A stretch of DNA of 54,243 nucleotides from Deferrisomatales bacterium (GCA_024277875.1 JAJRUI010000091.1:1-54243); one strand, 5' to 3'; shown: positions 16,451 to 26,554, counted from the first letter of the stretch. Translations and numbers: made by a program. The notes: generated from the sequence alone by a model not told the origin.

Positions 16451-17188
16451 ATGCCCCGAAAACCGCAGGGCCCGTGCCAGCCGGTCGCGCGCAGGGACCC
16501 GGCTGCGACCCGCCAGCGCATCCTGGCTGCGGCGCGGTCCCTGTTCGCACGCCAGGGGTTCGACGGAACGGGGGTGCGCCAGATCGCCCACCGGGCGGGG
16601 GTGACCCGCAGCCTGGTGCACCACCACTTCGGGAGCAAGGAATCCTTGTACCTGGCCGTGTTGGAGAGGTCCGAGGCCGAGTGGGCAGGCCGGCTGCGGG
16701 AAGCGGTGGAACCGGCGATCGACAGCGAGGAGTTCGTGACCGAAGCGGTGCGGGCGTACCACCGGTTCCTGGGCGAACATCCCGATTTCGTCCGCATGGG
16801 GGAAGGGCTCGATCTGTTCCTGGCCGGGGGCGCCGACCGGCGCCGGTTGCTGGCCGGCCGGCCCAGGCCCGAAGACCGCAACGAGCGGTTCCTTCACGAC
16901 GCGCCCGACCGGGTGATCGGCCGGATCGCCGAACTCCAGCGCCAGGGACGGCTGCGGGACGACCTGGATCCTGCGCTGGTTCTGGCTGCGGTGTGGTGTC
17001 TGGTGGAGCACTGGCACGAGGCCCGGGACCGGTTGGGGCTCCGGTTGGGGCGGGACCTGGACGGCCCCGGGATCGACGACCGGTTCCTGGAAACGGCGCT
17101 GAGTATCCTGGTGGAGGGGCTCGCGCCCCGCACCGAGAATCGCCGGCCCCCTGGTGGGAACGGCGGACAAGGAGGGGCTGATGGCTGA
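16451..17188 (+). CDS. TetR/AcrR-family transcriptional regulator
   Basis: This is a 245-residue repressor. The N-terminal helix-turn-helix is at about residues 17-64 (RQRILAAARSLFARQGFDGTGVRQIAHRAGVTRSLVHHHFGSKESLYLAVLE), a textbook TetR domain. The remaining 180 residues form an all-helical ligand/dimer domain with no recognisable specificity. There is no clear Shine-Dalgarno before the ATG at 16451. It overlaps the next gene (membrane fusion protein) by eight bases, so it is the first gene of an efflux operon it probably controls through the palindromes just upstream. Confidence 0.92.
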   Translation: MPRKPQGPCQPVARRDPAATRQRILAAARSLFARQGFDGTGVRQIAHRAGVTRSLVHHHFGSKESLYLAVLERSEAEWAGRLREAVEPAIDSEEFVTEAVRAYHRFLGEHPDFVRMGEGLDLFLAGGADRRRLLAGRPRPEDRNERFLHDAPDRVIGRIAELQRQGRLRDDLDPALVLAAVWCLVEHWHEARDRLGLRLGRDLDGPGIDDRFLETALSILVEGLAPRTENRRPPGGNGGQGGADG

Positions 17189-18641
17189 TCCGGGCCGGGT
17201 GCGCTCGGGGGTTTCCTGGCTGGTCACACTGTTCCTGTTGGGGCTGGTCGCCGTGGTCGTCGCGTACGGCGTGCTCCACAAGACCGAACAGCCGCCGGAA
17301 CCCGAGCCCGAGCTGGTGAACGTGGAGATCGAGACCGTGCGCGCCCGTCCGTACCGGGAGACCCTGGTCCTGCCGGCACGCCTCCGGGCAGACCGGGAGG
17401 CCGCGGTGAGCCCGGAGTTCGGCGGCCGTCTGGCCCGCTGGGCCGTGGACGAGGGGGCGTGGGTGGACGAAGGCAACGTGGTGGCCGAACTCGACACGGC
17501 GATCCTTCGCGCCAAACAGACCGAACTGGTCGCCAAGCGCCGCACCGCGGACATCCAGATCCGCCGGGCCGCGGCTGCTGTGGACGCCGCCCGGCTGGCC
17601 CTGGAGAACGCCCATCGCCAGGTGACGGTGCGCGAGTTGGAGGTGCGCTCGGCCGAGTCCAGCCTGACCCTTGCCCAGAAGGAGTTCGACCGGACCAAGG
17701 AGCTGGTGGACAAGGCCGTGCTGGACCGGGCGCGCCTCGATACGGCCCGTGACGCGTTGACCCAGGCCGATGTGGGGGTGTCCCGGGCGAGGGAGGCCTT
17801 GGCGTCGGCCGCGGTGTCAGTGTCCGAGGCCGAGGCCCGGGTGCGGGAGACCGAGGCCGCCCGGGGGCAGGCGACCGAGGCGGTGGCCGAACTCGACGCG
17901 GCCCTGGCGTCGATCGGCGTCCAGATCCGCAAGGCCACCCTCCTGGCCCCCGTGTCCGGGTACCTGGAAGAGCACCTGGTCGAGGCCGGTGAAGTGGTGG
18001 CCGCGGGGCAGGTGCTGGCGCGGCTGTACGACCTGCGATTCCTCAGGGCCGTTGTGGACGTGCCCGACCGGTTCGTGTCGTTCCTCGATCCGTCCAACCC
18101 CGCAGTGGACGCGTTCATCGCCCGAACCCGGCCGGGGGCGGAGCGGACGGTGGAGGCCCGGGTCGTGATCCCAGGCCTGCCCAAGCTGACGGGCGGAACG
18201 TACGAGGGATTGGAACTGCCGGCCGAGGTGTACCGGGTGGCCCAAGCCGCAGACCCGGAGAGCAACACGTTCGAGGTGCAGCTGCGCTTCGAGAACCCGG
18301 CCGGCGTGTTGCGCCAGGGCGTGATCGCCCGGGGGAAGGTCGTGTACCTGGCCTACGAGGATGCGGTGGTGATCCCGACCCGCTCGGTGCAGGTCACCGA
18401 TGACGGCCCCAGGGTGCTGGTGGTGCAGCGGCAGGCGGGCCGGCAGGTTGCGTCGGTCCGGTCGATCGTTCCCGCCTCGATCCGGGCCGACGAGGTGCTG
18501 GTCCTGGACGGCCTTTCCCCGGGCGACCGGCTGATCGTGGCCGGGTGGAAGGGCGTGGTGTCGGGCCAGGCCGTGAACGTGGTGGTGGAGGACGGCCGGT
18601 TCTTGTCGTCCGGCGGTGGACTGGAGCGGGGCGAGCCGTGA
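17181..18641 (+). CDS. RND efflux membrane-fusion (periplasmic adaptor) protein
   Basis: This is a 486-residue adaptor anchored by one N-terminal helix (about 14-34). It has the first lipoyl half (PEFGGRLARWAVDEGAWVDEGNVVAELD), a long alpha-helical hairpin (about 105-235) rich in Ala/Glu/Arg heptads, the second lipoyl half (KATLLAPVSGYLEEHLVEAGEVVAAGQVLARL), then beta-barrel and membrane-proximal domains (GDRLIVAGWKGVVSGQAVNVV). The long coiled coil is typical of adaptors reaching an outer-membrane channel, but no TolC-type gene is in the window. AAGGAGGGG lies just before the ATG. It overlaps the permease gene as GTGA. Confidence 0.92.
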   Translation: MADPGRVRSGVSWLVTLFLLGLVAVVVAYGVLHKTEQPPEPEPELVNVEIETVRARPYRETLVLPARLRADREAAVSPEFGGRLARWAVDEGAWVDEGNVVAELDTAILRAKQTELVAKRRTADIQIRRAAAAVDAARLALENAHRQVTVRELEVRSAESSLTLAQKEFDRTKELVDKAVLDRARLDTARDALTQADVGVSRAREALASAAVSVSEAEARVRETEAARGQATEAVAELDAALASIGVQIRKATLLAPVSGYLEEHLVEAGEVVAAGQVLARLYDLRFLRAVVDVPDRFVSFLDPSNPAVDAFIARTRPGAERTVEARVVIPGLPKLTGGTYEGLELPAEVYRVAQAADPESNTFEVQLRFENPAGVLRQGVIARGKVVYLAYEDAVVIPTRSVQVTDDGPRVLVVQRQAGRQVASVRSIVPASIRADEVLVLDGLSPGDRLIVAGWKGVVSGQAVNVVVEDGRFLSSGGGLERGEP

Positions 18642-21600
18642 TTATCACCCGGTTCTCGATCCGCCACTTCATGGCGGTGCTCGTCCTGTGCACGGGCATC
18701 GTGGTGATCGGCACGGCTTCGTACCTGGCCATGCCGCGGGAGTACTTCCCCGACGTCAAGGTCCCGGTGGTCAACGTGACCACGGTGCTCACCGGCGCGA
18801 ACCCCACCGACGTGGAGACCTCGATCACGATCCCCCTGGAGACGGAGTTGGACGGGGTGGAGGGGCTCGAGGAGATGAGGAGTTCCTCGTCCACCGACCT
18901 GTCGGTGATCCGCCTGAAGTTCGATCCCGACGTGGATACCGAAGTGGCCCTGGCCCGGGTGCGGGACGCGGTGGACAAGGCCAAGGGGGAGCTACCCCCG
19001 GACGCCGACGAGCCGGTGGTCAAGGAGTTCTCGTTCTCGGGCGACGTTCCGGTGATGGTCCTCAATCTGGTGGGGCCCGACGACGTGGCCCTGTCCCAGC
19101 TCAAGGAACTGGCCGAGCGCATCGAGGACGAGCTCAAGCGGATCCCCGGGGTGCTGGACGTGCGTATCCGGGGCGGACGGGAGCGCCAGGTGCGGATCGA
19201 GGTGGACCCGGACCGGCTGCGGTACTACGGCGTCACCGCCCGGGAGGTGGAGGCCGTCCTCCGGGGCACCAACCGGAACGTGTCCGCCGGCGAGGCCGAG
19301 GGCGACACCACCCGGATCATCATGCGGGTGCCCGGGGAGTTCCGGTCCCCCGCCGAGATCTTCGGCCTGGTGATCGGCCGTACCTCCCGCGGGGTGCCGG
19401 TCTACATGCGCGACGTGGCGTCGGTGCGGTTCGACTTCGAGGACGAGACCTCCCGGGCCCGGGTGTACGACTTCACCGGGCGGGACGGCGAGCGGCCGGT
19501 GGGCCGGTACGTGGCACCGCGCAAGTCGGTGAGCATCGAGGTGATGAAAAAGAGCGGGGACAACATCCTCGCGGTCACGGATGCGGTGCGCGCCACCATC
19601 GAGCGCCTGGCCCTGCCCCCCGAGGTGCGGGTGATCACGGCCCTGGACGTGTCCAAGGACGTGCGCACCATGGTGGGGGACCTGGAGAACGGGATCGGCA
19701 CGTCCCTGGTGCTGGTGCTTCTGGTGATCCTGGTGGGCCTGGGTGCGCGCAACGCGTTCCTGGTGGCGTGGGCGATCCCGTTCTCGATGCTCCTGTCGAT
19801 CATCGTGCTGAGGATCCTGGACATCACCCTGAACATGATGGTGCTGTACTCCCTGATCCTCGCCCTCGGCATGCTGGTGGACAACGCGATCGTGATCGTG
19901 GAGAACATCTACCGGCACTACAACCTGGGCCTGAGCCGCGCTCGGGCCGCGATCCGGGGTACCGAAGAGGTGGCCTGGCCGGTGATCGCGAGCACCGCCA
20001 CCACCGTGGTCGCGTTCTTGCCCATGGTGTTCTGGCCCGGGACCCTGGGCGAGTTCATGGCGTTCCTGCCCAAGACCGTGATCATTGTGCTCACGAGTTC
20101 CCTGTTCGTGGCCCTGGTGATCAACCCCACCCTGTGCGCCCTGGTGATGAAACGAAGGGGCGGTTCTTCGGCCGCGGTGGACCCGGAGACCGAGCGGCCC
20201 ACCTACCCGGCGGTGCGGGCGTACGGCCGAATGCTCGAGTTCATGTTGGATCGGCCGGGCTGGACCCTGACCACCGCGTTCGTGCTCCTCGTCCTGGTGT
20301 TCGCCGTGTACAAGGTGGCGGGCCACGGCACCGAGTTCTTCCCGTCCATCGACCCGAAGGTGGTGATGGCGAGCGTCACCCCGCCGGAAGGCACCAGCCT
20401 GGGGGCGTCCGACCGGCTGAGCCGTGCCATGGAGGACCGGTTGTTCGGCCGGCCGGGCAGCGGGTACGACCGGCCCGTGGCCAACCTCAAGCACGCCAGT
20501 GTCACCGTGGCCCTCACCGCGTCCGGCGGGTTCGGCCAGGAGGGGCTGGGCCCGGTGGTGTGCCGGATCGAGTTCGTGGACCGGGCGGTGCGCACCGAAC
20601 CGACGACTGACACGCTCGTGGAGATCCGCAACCGGATCAAGGGGCTCGACCGGGACGGAAACCGGGTGACCCACCCCCTGTACGGGGCCGAGTACGACGT
20701 GGTCCAGCCCCAGGAGGGGCCGCCCACGGGCAAGCCGGTGTCCATCGACATCTACGGCGAGGACCTGGGCCGGATGACCGCCGTGGCCCGGGACATGAAG
20801 CGGCTCATGGCGTCGGTGACCGGGGTGGCCAAGCCCGCCGACGACGCGGCCACGGCCCAGCCCACCCTGGAGTGGACCGTGGACCGGGTGCGGGCGGGCA
20901 TGCTCGGGCTGGACCAGGCGGCCGTGGGCGGAGCGCTGCAGATGAGCGTGGGCGGGGTGCGCACGGGCACCTTCGGCCACGGTGATGACGAGCAGGACAT
21001 CGTGGTGCGCCTGCCCGAGGCGTACCGGGCCGACACCGGCCGTCTGGCCGTCGTGCCGATCCCCACGCCCCTGCGCCGGGCCGTGCCCGTGGCGTCGGTG
21101 GCGTCGGCCGACCTCGTGCCGGGGCCCGTGACGATCCGTCACTACGACCGCAAACGGGTGGTCACCGTGGGGGCCGAGGTCCAGCCGTGGGTGCGTGCCG
21201 ACGCCGACGTGCGCGCCCGGTTCCAGGAGCGGGTCGCTGCCTACGCGTTCCCCCCCGGCATCACCTACCGGTTCGGCGGCGCAGCCAAGGAGCAGGACGA
21301 GTCCACCCGGTTCCTGTCCGAAGCGTTCGTGGTGGCCCTGTTCCTGATCACCCTGGTGCTGGTGGTGCAGTTCAACTCGCTTCTGGTGCCGGGCATCGTG
21401 ATGACCTCGGTGCTCCTGTCGTTCATCGGGGTGTTCACGGGCCTCCTGGTGTTCCAGATGCCGTTCGGGATCATCATGAGCGGGATCGGGGTGATCTCGC
21501 TGGCCGGGGTCGTGGTGAACAACGCGATCGTCTTGCTGGACGCGGTGCGCCAGTTCCAGCAGCGGGGCCAGTCGGTGCGCGAAGCCGTGGTGAGCGCGGG

Positions 21601-21934
21601 CATGATCCGGTTCAGGCCCGTGTTGCTCACCGCGATCACCACTATCCTCGGCCTGGTCCCCATGGCGGCGAAGCTCAACATCGACTTCCTGCACCTGACC
21701 TACCAGTACAACACCGAGTCGAGCCAGTGGTGGCAATCCATGGCGGTGGCGATCATCTTCGGCCTGCTGGTGGCCACGGTGCTGACCCTGGGGGTCGTGC
21801 CCACCCTGTACCTGGTGTACGCCCGGTTCCGGCTGTGGCTGTTCAGGGCCCTGGGCTGGAAGGTGGACAAGGAGATGGACATCATGGGCATCGCCGACGA
21901 CCTCGCGGCCGCAGAGGGCCGGGAGAGCCGCTGA
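18638..21934 (+). CDS. RND-family efflux transporter permease (AcrB-like)
   Basis: This 1098-residue inner-membrane pump has the duplicated RND layout: N-terminal helix, large periplasmic loop, six helices, then the same again. Motifs include MPREYFPDVKVPVVNV, LGMLVDNAIVIVENIYRHY (helix 4, near residue 414) and GVISLAGVVVNNAIVLLDAVRQF (helix 10). The proton-relay pair that is Asp-Asp in AcrB is Asp-Asn here, a common variant in other RND subfamilies. GTG at 18638 overlaps the adaptor stop. Substrate unknown: drugs, lipids and solvents are all possible. Regulated with tetR at 16451. Confidence 0.93.
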   Translation: MIITRFSIRHFMAVLVLCTGIVVIGTASYLAMPREYFPDVKVPVVNVTTVLTGANPTDVETSITIPLETELDGVEGLEEMRSSSSTDLSVIRLKFDPDVDTEVALARVRDAVDKAKGELPPDADEPVVKEFSFSGDVPVMVLNLVGPDDVALSQLKELAERIEDELKRIPGVLDVRIRGGRERQVRIEVDPDRLRYYGVTAREVEAVLRGTNRNVSAGEAEGDTTRIIMRVPGEFRSPAEIFGLVIGRTSRGVPVYMRDVASVRFDFEDETSRARVYDFTGRDGERPVGRYVAPRKSVSIEVMKKSGDNILAVTDAVRATIERLALPPEVRVITALDVSKDVRTMVGDLENGIGTSLVLVLLVILVGLGARNAFLVAWAIPFSMLLSIIVLRILDITLNMMVLYSLILALGMLVDNAIVIVENIYRHYNLGLSRARAAIRGTEEVAWPVIASTATTVVAFLPMVFWPGTLGEFMAFLPKTVIIVLTSSLFVALVINPTLCALVMKRRGGSSAAVDPETERPTYPAVRAYGRMLEFMLDRPGWTLTTAFVLLVLVFAVYKVAGHGTEFFPSIDPKVVMASVTPPEGTSLGASDRLSRAMEDRLFGRPGSGYDRPVANLKHASVTVALTASGGFGQEGLGPVVCRIEFVDRAVRTEPTTDTLVEIRNRIKGLDRDGNRVTHPLYGAEYDVVQPQEGPPTGKPVSIDIYGEDLGRMTAVARDMKRLMASVTGVAKPADDAATAQPTLEWTVDRVRAGMLGLDQAAVGGALQMSVGGVRTGTFGHGDDEQDIVVRLPEAYRADTGRLAVVPIPTPLRRAVPVASVASADLVPGPVTIRHYDRKRVVTVGAEVQPWVRADADVRARFQERVAAYAFPPGITYRFGGAAKEQDESTRFLSEAFVVALFLITLVLVVQFNSLLVPGIVMTSVLLSFIGVFTGLLVFQMPFGIIMSGIGVISLAGVVVNNAIVLLDAVRQFQQRGQSVREAVVSAGMIRFRPVLLTAITTILGLVPMAAKLNIDFLHLTYQYNTESSQWWQSMAVAIIFGLLVATVLTLGVVPTLYLVYARFRLWLFRALGWKVDKEMDIMGIADDLAAAEGRESR

Positions 21935-22021
21935 GGGGACGCGGCCGGACCGGTTTGGCCCCTGTCCAGCCCCGCGGTACCCTCGGACCGGCCTCGCCCC
22001 GTCGTGCCAGGAGGGAACCCG

Positions 22022-23941
22022 ATGATCGATGCTCCTTCCCCGGCGGCCGTCCGGCGCCAGAGGGTTCGGTACCTGGACCGGCCGGACTACACCCGCCCGT
22101 TGCTCGAGATCCCGCCCGACGCCGAGGAACGGGTGCTCGGCAGGCTGCGGTACCTGTACGGGGACGCCGTCGCCCGGGAGATCTTTCCGGAACTCCGGCG
22201 GATCCTGCAGGTCCACCACGCCCACAAACCCGGGGCGTTGATCGAACGGCACCGCGGGCTGGATCCCACCGAACGGTTCACCGAGCAGGACCTGGTGCTG
22301 ATCACCTACGGTGACCTGGTACACGACGGCACGGGCCGGTCCCCGCTGGCCACCCTGGCCGGGTTCCTCCAGCGCCCGGGACTCCGGAGCCTGTTCAACA
22401 CGATCCACCTGCTGCCGTTCTTCCCGTACTCGTCGGACCGGGGGTTCTCGGTCACCGACTTCCGGTCGGTGGACCCGGCCCTGGGTACCTGGGCGGACAT
22501 CGACGCGATCGGCGAACACTTCCACCTGATGTTCGACGGCGTGCTCAACCACGTGTCGGCCGAGAGCGAGGCGTTCCAGGAGTTCCTCGACGGCAACCCG
22601 GAGATGCGGGACCTGGTGATCTGGTTCCGCTCGCCGGACGAGATCTCCCCCGAGCAGCGCCGGCTGATCCGGAGGCCCCGGACGTCGGACATCCTGACTC
22701 GGTTCGACGCGCTCCACGGGCCGGTGTGGGTGTGGACCACGTTCTCCCCCGACCAGGTGGACCTGAACTACAAGAACCCGCGCGTCCTGTTGCGCACGAT
22801 CGACACGATGCTGCTGTACGCGCGCCGCGGGGCCGACATCCTGCGCCTGGATGCCGTGACGTACCTGTGGGACGAGCTGGGAACGACCTGCGCGAGCCTC
22901 GAACAGACCCACCAGATCATCAAGCTGCTGCGGGACGTGGTGGACGTGGCGGCACCCGACCTGGTCCTGCTCACGGAGACCAACGTGCCCCACGAGGAGA
23001 ACGTGTCCTACTTCGGGGACGGGCACGACGAGGCGCACATGGTGTACAACTTCGCGCTTCCCCCCCTGACGCTCCACGCGTTCTACCGGGGTGATGCGAG
23101 CCACCTGGCCGTGTGGGCCGACGGGCTGGCGTACCCGTCAGACACCACGAGCTACCTGAACGTCCTGGACACCCATGACGGGATCGGGGTGCTGGGGGCC
23201 CGGGGCATCCTGCCCGACGAAGAGATCGCGTTCCTGGTGGAGGCCGCGCGGGACCACGGGGGCTATATCTCCTACCGGTCCACCGGGGACGGGCAGGAGA
23301 GCCCCTACGAGATCAACACCACCTGGTGGAGCGCGCTCAACTGGTCCGACGGGACAGAAGACCTGGATCTCCAGGTTCGGCGGTTCGTGGCTTCGCGCAG
23401 CGTGGCCCTGGCGATCCGGGGGGTGCCGGGAATGTACTTCCACGGCGTGGTGGGCACCGAGAACGACCCGTCGGTGGTGGCGCGCACCGGCCACAAACGC
23501 GACATCAACCGGGCGGCGCTGGACGCCGAACAACTGGTCGCGCAGTTGGACGATCTGGCTTCCAAGCTGAGCCGGCTCCGCGACCGCCTCGGCGCCGTGG
23601 CGGCAGCCCGGGTGAGCGAGAAGGCGTTCCACCCGGACGGGGAGCAGCGGGTGATCCAGGGCGACCCGGCGGTTTTTGCGGTGCTCAGGATCGCCAAGGA
23701 TGGGAGCGAGCGGGTCCTGGCCCTGACCAACGTGACGGGGGCCCCCCACCGGGCCGAGATCCCGGTTTCGGAGCTGGCCCCGGGTGCCGGCAGCTGGGTG
23801 GACCTCCTGTGCGCCGGGGGGGCCGACGTCCGGTCCGGAGTCCTGCCGGTGGTGTTGGAGCCCTACGGCGTGCGGTGGCTCAAGCCGGCCGGGGAGGTGG
23901 GGGCGTTGGCGTGCGAGGTCCGGACGGAAGGAACCGGGTAG
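22022..23941 (+). CDS. GH13 subfamily-18 sugar phosphorylase (sucrose/glucosylglycerate phosphorylase-like)
   Basis: This 639-residue cytosolic alpha-amylase-fold enzyme has GH13 regions FDGVLNHVS (about 171-179), ADILRLDAVT with nucleophile Asp277, LLTETNVPHEENVSYFGD with acid/base Glu319, and LNVLDTHDGIGV with His385-Asp386. The extended N terminus and ITYGDLV...LPFFPYSSDRGFSVTDF are characteristic of the sucrose-phosphorylase group, which includes glucosylglycerate phosphorylase and sucrose-6-phosphate phosphorylase. The actual acceptor cannot be read by eye. The ATG at 22022 has AGGAGG seven bases upstream. The gene stands alone, so context does not help. Confidence 0.88.
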   Translation: MIDAPSPAAVRRQRVRYLDRPDYTRPLLEIPPDAEERVLGRLRYLYGDAVAREIFPELRRILQVHHAHKPGALIERHRGLDPTERFTEQDLVLITYGDLVHDGTGRSPLATLAGFLQRPGLRSLFNTIHLLPFFPYSSDRGFSVTDFRSVDPALGTWADIDAIGEHFHLMFDGVLNHVSAESEAFQEFLDGNPEMRDLVIWFRSPDEISPEQRRLIRRPRTSDILTRFDALHGPVWVWTTFSPDQVDLNYKNPRVLLRTIDTMLLYARRGADILRLDAVTYLWDELGTTCASLEQTHQIIKLLRDVVDVAAPDLVLLTETNVPHEENVSYFGDGHDEAHMVYNFALPPLTLHAFYRGDASHLAVWADGLAYPSDTTSYLNVLDTHDGIGVLGARGILPDEEIAFLVEAARDHGGYISYRSTGDGQESPYEINTTWWSALNWSDGTEDLDLQVRRFVASRSVALAIRGVPGMYFHGVVGTENDPSVVARTGHKRDINRAALDAEQLVAQLDDLASKLSRLRDRLGAVAAARVSEKAFHPDGEQRVIQGDPAVFAVLRIAKDGSERVLALTNVTGAPHRAEIPVSELAPGAGSWVDLLCAGGADVRSGVLPVVLEPYGVRWLKPAGEVGALACEVRTEGTG

Positions 23942-23962
23942 GGGGCTGCCCGTCCCATGGGG

Positions 23963-23990
23963 GGGCGGCAACCGGTGCCGGTTGCCGCCC
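23963..23990. terminator. Strong hairpin between convergent genes
   Basis: GGGCGGCAACCGG (23963-23975) pairs perfectly with CCGGTTGCCGCCC (23978-23990) around a TG tip. It lies 22 bases past the phosphorylase stop and 42 bases past the stop of the convergent chemotaxis gene. No T-run follows on either strand, so it is a probable bidirectional terminator or transcript-stabilising hairpin rather than a classic intrinsic one. Confidence 0.55.
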
Positions 23991-24031
23991 ACGCCGGTCC
24001 CGGGGCCGGGGAGATCGGTCTTGCAGGGGCT

Positions 24032-25555
24032 TCAGCCTGCCTGCGGGCCGGGCCCGTTCCCCTGGGTCTGGAACCCGGCCGTGGACTCGTCGAGCCCCTG
24101 GGCGAGAACGGCGAGTTTGTCCACTTCGGCCATGACGTCGGCCGAGAGTTGCTCCATCTCCTGGGCGATCGTGGACGTCTGTTCCACGTTCACCGTGACG
24201 TTTTCGGCGGCGAGGGCCTGTTCACCCACCGCCCCCGCGATCTGCGAAGCCTGGTTCTGGACCTGGGAGATGGCCACCACGATACTCCCGAACGACTGTT
24301 GAAGCTTGGCCATGAACTCCGTGGCCTGGTTGACCCGATCGGAGGCCAGGGCCATGGAGCGGGCGGTCCCGGCCGAGTCGGTCTCGAGCCCCCCGAGCTT
24401 TGCGGAGATCTCGCCCGTGGCCCGGACGGTCTTTTCGGCCAGCTTGCGCACCTCGTCGGCGACCACGGCGAACCCGCGACCCTGCTCCCCAGCCCGGGCC
24501 GCCTCGATGGCCGCGTTGAGTGCCAGGAGGTTCGTCTGGTCCGCGATCTCGTTGATCGTCGTCACGATGTGGCCGATCTCCGACACGCTGGTCCCCAGCT
24601 TCTCGACCATCCGCCCCAGTTCGTCGGTGGCTTCCTGAACCTCCTGGACCGTCCGCACGCTCTGGTCGGTGATCGCCCGCCCCTCCTCGGCCATGGCCAG
24701 GGCGTTGTCCGACATCTGTGAGGCCGTTTCCGCGTTCTGGGCCACTCCCGAGATGGTCTGGCTCATCTGCTCGGCCGCGGCCGCGATCTGGGTCGTCTGG
24801 GCGGACTGGCTCTTGGCACCGTCGGACGTCCGGTTGGACACCTCGCGCAACCGGGAGACGGTGCGGACGACGCCAGCGGATGTCTCGTGGATCCGGTGGA
24901 ACGCGCGGCGGAGCGAGGAGATCAGCTCGCCCACGCCTTCGGACAGGAGCGCGAGTTCCCCGCCGCCCCGGACCGCCACTTCCTTTGTCAAGTCCCCCTG
25001 CGCCGCGTCCGCCACCGTCGAGACAATGTGCTCCATGGGACGGGTGATCGACCGGACGATCGCGTGCACTCCCAGGGCGAGCAGGAGCGCGGCGCCCACG
25101 ACCGCCCCTGCGACCGTGCCGATGCCCTTCCGGAGGTTTCGGGTCAGCACACTCTGGTCGTACCCGATCTCCAGGTGGCCGAGGACGGTGTCTTCGGTAT
25201 CCCGGATCTCCCTTTTGTGGACCATCACGGTTTCCAGGTCCCCGGGTGCTGTCCCGGAAGAGGCGATCGGCGCACCCGCCTCGTCCAGGTACCGGGCGAA
25301 AGCGATTCCCGGATCCGTCGTCATCTGCTGGACGAACTCCTCCAACGGGGCGTAGTCGTAGTTCTCATAGTACGGGACGCTGATCTTCTGCATGAGGTTG
25401 GAGATGGTGGTCGCCTTGGAAGCGACGATCGACTCGACGACCCGCCACTGGTGGAAGATGAGCAGGACGCCTAGGGCGCACAAGAACAAGACGATCATCG
25501 TGATCGTCGGGATGAGGATCCTGCTGCGAATGCTCATGGAACCCGTGAACCGCAT
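24032..25555 (-). CDS. Methyl-accepting chemotaxis protein
   Basis: This is a 507-residue transmembrane receptor. One helix lies at about 12-36, then a small periplasmic sensor of about 125 residues, a second helix at about 155-178, a HAMP domain ([26 protein letters not shown]) and a long signalling coiled coil. The coil includes the conserved hairpin tip [40 protein letters not shown] that binds CheW/CheA. No C-terminal CheR/CheB pentapeptide is seen. The ATG at 25555 has AGGAAAG upstream; a second ATG six codons in is less well placed. The ligand is unknown, and no other che gene is nearby. A flagellar block lies 24 kb away. Confidence 0.92.
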   Translation of the reverse strand: MRFTGSMSIRSRILIPTITMIVLFLCALGVLLIFHQWRVVESIVASKATTISNLMQKISVPYYENYDYAPLEEFVQQMTTDPGIAFARYLDEAGAPIASSGTAPGDLETVMVHKREIRDTEDTVLGHLEIGYDQSVLTRNLRKGIGTVAGAVVGAALLLALGVHAIVRSITRPMEHIVSTVADAAQGDLTKEVAVRGGGELALLSEGVGELISSLRRAFHRIHETSAGVVRTVSRLREVSNRTSDGAKSQSAQTTQIAAAAEQMSQTISGVAQNAETASQMSDNALAMAEEGRAITDQSVRTVQEVQEATDELGRMVEKLGTSVSEIGHIVTTINEIADQTNLLALNAAIEAARAGEQGRGFAVVADEVRKLAEKTVRATGEISAKLGGLETDSAGTARSMALASDRVNQATEFMAKLQQSFGSIVVAISQVQNQASQIAGAVGEQALAAENVTVNVEQTSTIAQEMEQLSADVMAEVDKLAVLAQGLDESTAGFQTQGNGPGPQAG

Positions 25556-25700
25556 CTGCTCTTTCCTCTCACGGCGCCCCTGGCCGGGTCCTCCCCGATC
25601 CCCACAGGGCCGGGGCCGTACTTGTTTCCAACGATAGTGTGCACGTGGGTCCCGTTCGCAGGACCGCCCCGTGGTCGCCGGGACGGCTGCGAGACGGGGT

Positions 25701-25733
25701 GTGGGAGACGGCCCAGCCAGGGCCGTCTCCCAC
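25701..25733 (-). terminator. Terminator-like hairpin after pstS
   Basis: GTGGGAGACGGCC (25701-25713) and GGCCGTCTCCCAC (25721-25733) form a perfect 13-bp stem with a 7-base loop, eight bases beyond the stop of the minus-strand pstS-like gene. There is no clear U-run. Confidence 0.6.
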
Positions 25734-25741
25734 CGGGTCGC

Positions 25742-26554
25742 CTAGCGCACCCCCACGAAGTACTTCTTGACGATGGACTGGCCACCTTCGGAGCGGGCCC
25801 ACGCGATGAAGTCGGCGACGGGCCCGACGGGCTCTCCCTTGGTGATCAGGTAGAGGGGGCGCGTGATGGGATAGTCGGGGTTAGCGACCGAAGCCGCCTG
25901 GTCGCCGATCGCGATCTTCTTCACCTCGGCTTCGGCCGGGTGGCCGACCGCCAGGGCAAAGCTGAGCTGGCCGATCGCCTGGGGGTCGGCCCCCACCTTG
26001 TCCAGCACGGCCTTGTCGGGCCGCACGGTCGCGAGGTTCTTACCCGCGTATCTGGCTTTGCCGAGGATCACTTTCCGAAACACCTTCCGGGTGGCTGACT
26101 GGGGGTTGACGACGTATACGTGGATGGCCAGGTCCGGGCCTCCGACGTCCTTCCAGTTCGAGATCTTCCCGGTGAAGATCCCTTTCAGCTGTTCCCGGGT
26201 CAGCGAACCAACCGGATTCTTGCGGTTCACCCACACCCCGATCGCGTCGCGCCCGATCAGATGTTTTTTGACCCCCGCTTTCAGGATCTTCTCCTTCACC
26301 TCCCGGGCGACCCCGCCGAGGTCCGTCTTCCCGGCGGCCGTGGCGGTTTCCCCCCCCCCGCTTTCCGGCTTGGTGTTGATGGTGAACTGGGCGTCCGGGT
26401 AGACCTTTGCAGCTTCCTCGATGAACTTCCCGACCGTGGAGGATCCCACGTACCGGATCGCTGCCTTTCCTGGCGCCCCCCCCGGGGAGAACAGCAGGAC
26501 CCCGGCTGTGGCAAGCAGGATCCCTACGGGAAAAAGGGACGGGAAACGGCGCAT
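25742..26554 (-). CDS. Phosphate ABC transporter substrate-binding protein (PstS-like)
   Basis: This is a 270-residue exported protein: signal peptide (MRRFPSLFPVGILLATAGVLLFSPGG), then a PstS-like fold with IRYVGSSTVGKFIEEAAKVYP, INTKPESGGGETATAAGKTDLGGVAR (phosphate-loop region), LTREQLKGIFTGKISNWKDVGGPDLAIHV and a late Pro-Leu-Tyr segment. It is a short-form PstS-like protein. No pstCAB or phoU is adjacent, so it is an orphan. AAGGAGGAG lies seven bases before the ATG. A run of ten G (26350-26359 on the plus strand as C) encodes the Gly triplet of SGGGE, in frame. Confidence 0.88.
   Translation of the reverse strand: MRRFPSLFPVGILLATAGVLLFSPGGAPGKAAIRYVGSSTVGKFIEEAAKVYPDAQFTINTKPESGGGETATAAGKTDLGGVAREVKEKILKAGVKKHLIGRDAIGVWVNRKNPVGSLTREQLKGIFTGKISNWKDVGGPDLAIHVYVVNPQSATRKVFRKVILGKARYAGKNLATVRPDKAVLDKVGADPQAIGQLSFALAVGHPAEAEVKKIAIGDQAASVANPDYPITRPLYLITKGEPVGPVADFIAWARSEGGQSIVKKYFVGVR

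Noticed and set aside
16451-16460. Later start codons for the TetR gene because no Shine-Dalgarno precedes 16451
   Set aside because: The helix-turn-helix begins about residue 17 and no later codon has a better ribosome site; leaderless or weakly initiated translation is acceptable for a repressor.
18992-23104. A 1370-codon open frame on the minus strand, and many similar long antisense frames
   Set aside because: These are mirror images of high-GC genes. Composition is His/Arg/Gly/Pro-rich with no motifs, and the plus strand carries recognisable RND and GH13 proteins.
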